Shown piece after piece: positions 4,339-6,130 of a stretch of DNA of 6,130 bases (position 1 is its first letter; each line of letters opens with the position of its first letter). The notes below the pieces were generated by a model. That model was not told where the DNA came from. It searched no databases and worked only from the letters and a program-made list of their open reading frames with translations. A program made the translations under genes and the position numbers. Source of the DNA: Bacillota bacterium (GTDB lineage: Bacteria > Bacillota_E > JAJZYS01 > JAILZS01); contig JAKASY010000141.1 in NCBI GenBank assembly GCA_021817625.1, forward strand, positions 1 through 6,130. Direction: 5' to 3'.

Positions 4339-5988
4339 GTGGTGCGGCTGGCGGCGGAGGCCGGCGTGCGCGCCTGGCTTCTGGCACGTGTCGGGCGCCG
4401 TCTGGACGAGGAGAGGCGCCGCGAGGCGGAGGAGCGCCTCTGGGCGTACGAGGGCCGCCGGCTGGCGCAGGAGGCGGTGCGCCTGGGCGGGCTCCTCATC
4501 AAGGTCGGCCAGTTCCTCTCCACGCGCGTCGACCTCTTCCCCGAGTCGTTCACGGCGCCCCTGACCACCCTCCAGGACGTGGTCGCGCCGGTCGCGTGGC
4601 CCGCCGTGGCGGCCGTTCTCGAGGCCGCGTACGGCGGCGATCCGGCGGGTGCGGACGGGCCCTTTGCCTCCGTCGACGCCTCCCCCGTCGCCTCGGCCTC
4701 CCTGGCGCAGGTGCACCGCGCACGCCTCGCCACGGCCGAAGAGGTCGTGCTCAAGGTGCTGCGACCCGGCATCCGCGCCCTGGTCGAGACCGACCTCGGC
4801 ACGGTCACCTGGGTGCTCGAGTGGGCGGGCCGGCACACGGCGTGGGGCCGGCGCTACGACCTCGGCGCGATCGCGCGCGAGTTCGCCGCGGTCACCCGCC
4901 AGGAGCTCGACATGCCCGGCGAGGGCCGCCGGGCCGAGCGCTTCGCGGCGATGTTCGCGGACGACCCGCGCGTGCGCGCGCCGCGCGTCCACCACGCCCT
5001 CACGCGCCCCGACGTGCTGGTCATGGACGAGGTGTGGGGGGTGCGCCCCGAGCGCGTCGCCCTCGCCCAGCTCGATGTCGACCCGACGGCCGTGGCCTCG
5101 CTCCTGCTCGAGAGCTACATGCGCCAGTGGCTGAGCGAGGGGCTCTTCCACGCCGATCCGCACGCGGGAAACCTGTTCGTCCAGGCCGACGGCGGCATCA
5201 CCTATGTGGACTTCGGCATGATGGCGGAGATCGGGCCGGAGGACCGAAGCGCCCTGCGCGACCTGGTGATGTCGCTCGTGGCGCGCGAGAGCGCCGGCGT
5301 GGCCGACGCCCTGGACGACCTGGGCTTCCTGCGCCCCGGCGTCGACCGCCGCCCGCTCGAGCGCGCCCTGGCCTTTCTTCTGGCGCGCATGTTCACGCCG
5401 GGCGGCGAGGCGATGCGGGCGCGCGAGACGGCGGAGCTCGAGGACCTCCTCACCGAGATGCGCGCCTTCCTCCACCAGCACCCCTTCCAGCTTCCGGCGC
5501 GCTACGCCTTTCTCGGCCGCGCCCTGGGCATGCTCGCGGGCGTGACCGCCGCCCTCGCTCCCGACGAGCCCTTCATGCCCGCCCTCGCCCACGCGGCACG
5601 GGCGGAGCTCGGCCGCCCGGGCCGGCGGGAAGAGGGCGGCATCCTGGCGGACGTGGACTGGCGGCGCGCGGCCCGGGCGGCCGCCGCCTACCTCGCGGGC
5701 GACCGGGAGGGCGCCATGTCCTTGGCGGAGGCGGTGCTGCCCGCCTGGCACCGCCTGACGCGCGCGCCGCGCACCCTCCTGCGCCTGGCGCGGCGTCTGG
5801 AGAACGGGGAGCCGCCATGGCCCGCGCCCGCCGCGGCCGCCGGGGCGGGGCGCCGCCTGCCCGCGGCCGTGCTCGCCGGCGCGAGCGCCATCGCGGCGGC
5901 GGTCGTGGGCGCTTCAGCGCCCCTCGGGCGCGATCTCCTCTGGCTTCTGGCGGGCGTGCTCGCCCTGCTCGCCCTCGCGCGCGACTGA
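4339..5988 (+). CDS. UbiB/ABC1/COQ8 family atypical protein kinase
   Basis: A 549-residue membrane-anchored member of the UbiB family, atypical kinase-fold ATPases that support isoprenoid-quinone or other lipid metabolism. Visible parts: KxGQ motif K55-V-G-Q58 within GLLIKVGQFLSTRVDLFP; Ala-rich loop ASASLAQVHRA (118-128); VLK lysine K139; ELD (189-191) in the family-specific insert; catalytic loop HADPHAGN (271-278); and metal-binding DFG (291-293). Two hydrophobic helices close the protein (about 507-525 and 533-547), as is typical of the family. All core residues are present, so it should be active. The conserved asparagine usually seen as NAERF after ELD is R198 here. The GTG at 4339 is the first standard start after an in-frame stop at 4204-4206; no good ribosome binding site precedes it. 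I leave the symbol blank because a ubiquinone role is doubtful in a likely menaquinone-using host. Confidence 0.93.
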   Translation: MVRLAAEAGVRAWLLARVGRRLDEERRREAEERLWAYEGRRLAQEAVRLGGLLIKVGQFLSTRVDLFPESFTAPLTTLQDVVAPVAWPAVAAVLEAAYGGDPAGADGPFASVDASPVASASLAQVHRARLATAEEVVLKVLRPGIRALVETDLGTVTWVLEWAGRHTAWGRRYDLGAIAREFAAVTRQELDMPGEGRRAERFAAMFADDPRVRAPRVHHALTRPDVLVMDEVWGVRPERVALAQLDVDPTAVASLLLESYMRQWLSEGLFHADPHAGNLFVQADGGITYVDFGMMAEIGPEDRSALRDLVMSLVARESAGVADALDDLGFLRPGVDRRPLERALAFLLARMFTPGGEAMRARETAELEDLLTEMRAFLHQHPFQLPARYAFLGRALGMLAGVTAALAPDEPFMPALAHAARAELGRPGRREEGGILADVDWRRAARAAAAYLAGDREGAMSLAEAVLPAWHRLTRAPRTLLRLARRLENGEPPWPAPAAAAGAGRRLPAAVLAGASAIAAAVVGASAPLGRDLLWLLAGVLALLALARD

Positions 5989-6021
5989 CCGCCGCCCTCC
6001 CGGACGTGAACTGCCTTGCCC

Positions 6022-6045
6022 GCCGCCGCGCTCCTCGTCGGCGGC
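6022..6045 (+). terminator. Hairpin downstream of ubiB, possible terminator
   Basis: GCCGCCG (6022-6028) pairs with CGGCGGC (6039-6045) around a 10-nt loop, 33 nt after the ubiB stop. It is followed by CTTATCATGG, which has only a weak T content. Its place at the end of the pair and the drop in GC just after it support a terminator role, but the missing U-run keeps confidence low. Confidence 0.4.
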
Positions 6046-6066
6046 CTTATCATGGTCGCCCGAGCA

Positions 6067-6130
6067 ATGTATGACCTCTTCAACACGGTGGCATTGCCAA
6101 GACCTAGCGTCGCCGACGTCCAGGTCTCGC
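6067..6130 (+). CDS. Possible start of a further gene (partial, unknown)
   Basis: An ATG at 6067 opens a frame that stays open to the window edge and reads MYDLFNTVALPRPSVADV. The opening (a short hydrophobic strand beginning with MYDLFNTVAL) loosely recalls small DUF4926-like proteins, but 21 codons are too few to decide. No Shine-Dalgarno sequence is visible before it. The stretch 6047-6130 is about 57% GC by hand count, clearly below the rest of the window, so it may instead be non-coding or belong to a region of different origin. Confidence 0.25.
   Translation, partial: MYDLFNTVALPRPSVADVQVS

Noticed and set aside
2542..5751. A 1069-codon open frame on the minus strand
   Set aside because: It runs antisense to the end of rqcH and to most of ubiB, and through the GH18 gene in a different frame. 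The translation is dominated by Arg, Gly, Ala, Pro and His with no recognisable domain. Very high GC depletes stop codons, so long shadow frames are expected.
4119..6074. A 651-codon open frame on the plus strand overlapping the small gene and ubiB
   Set aside because: Its product is Arg/Pro/Ala/Gly-rich low complexity, while the overlapping ubiB frame has all its family motifs in order. It is a GC-driven shadow.
1..6130. CRISPR arrays, insertion sequences, tRNA or rRNA genes, phage or defence genes
   Set aside because: No regularly spaced repeats, transposase motifs, terminal inverted repeats or tRNA-like folds were seen by eye on either strand. A covariance-model search was not possible here.

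Overview
The window is very GC-rich, with strong G/C preference at third codon positions, several GTG starts and GGGAGGG-type ribosome binding sites. The gene set is an RqcH/NFACT-type ribosome quality control protein, a short DUF445 membrane protein, a YaaH/YdhD-like GH18 hydrolase with conserved MPMAYDDH and WRLGxED motifs, and a UbiB-like kinase. This fits a high-GC, possibly thermophilic member of the Firmicutes (Thermaerobacter, Symbiobacterium or Limnochordia type). The assignment is an inference from protein style only, because no rRNA or other marker is present.

Layout: (1) Bases 2-118 are the C-terminal end of an isocitrate/isopropylmalate dehydrogenase family enzyme. (2) Bases 122-766 encode a short two-helix DUF445 membrane protein that starts 3 nt after the dehydrogenase stop. 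(3) Bases 806-2692 encode RqcH, which rescues stalled 50S subunits. These three genes share a strand, are tightly spaced and probably form one transcript. (4) A short convergent gap (2693-2789) carries GC-rich hairpins. (5) On the minus strand, 2790 to about 3824-3881 encodes a probably exported GH18 glycosidase with an unclear start codon. (6) A divergent promoter region (about 3882-3979) precedes a plus-strand pair: a 90-residue single-helix membrane protein (3980-4252) and a complete UbiB/ABC1 atypical kinase (4339-5988). An 86-nt gap with a perfect 12-bp hairpin separates the pair. (7) Bases 5989-6130 hold a hairpin and then a less GC-rich stretch that may contain the start of another gene.

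Most of the window is ordinary housekeeping and cell-envelope content. I see no CRISPR array, transposon, tRNA, rRNA, phage module or obvious defence system. The points most worth checking are the missing standard start codon of the GH18 gene, the small membrane protein paired with the UbiB kinase and the strong hairpin between them, and substitutions at conserved motifs in RqcH and UbiB.
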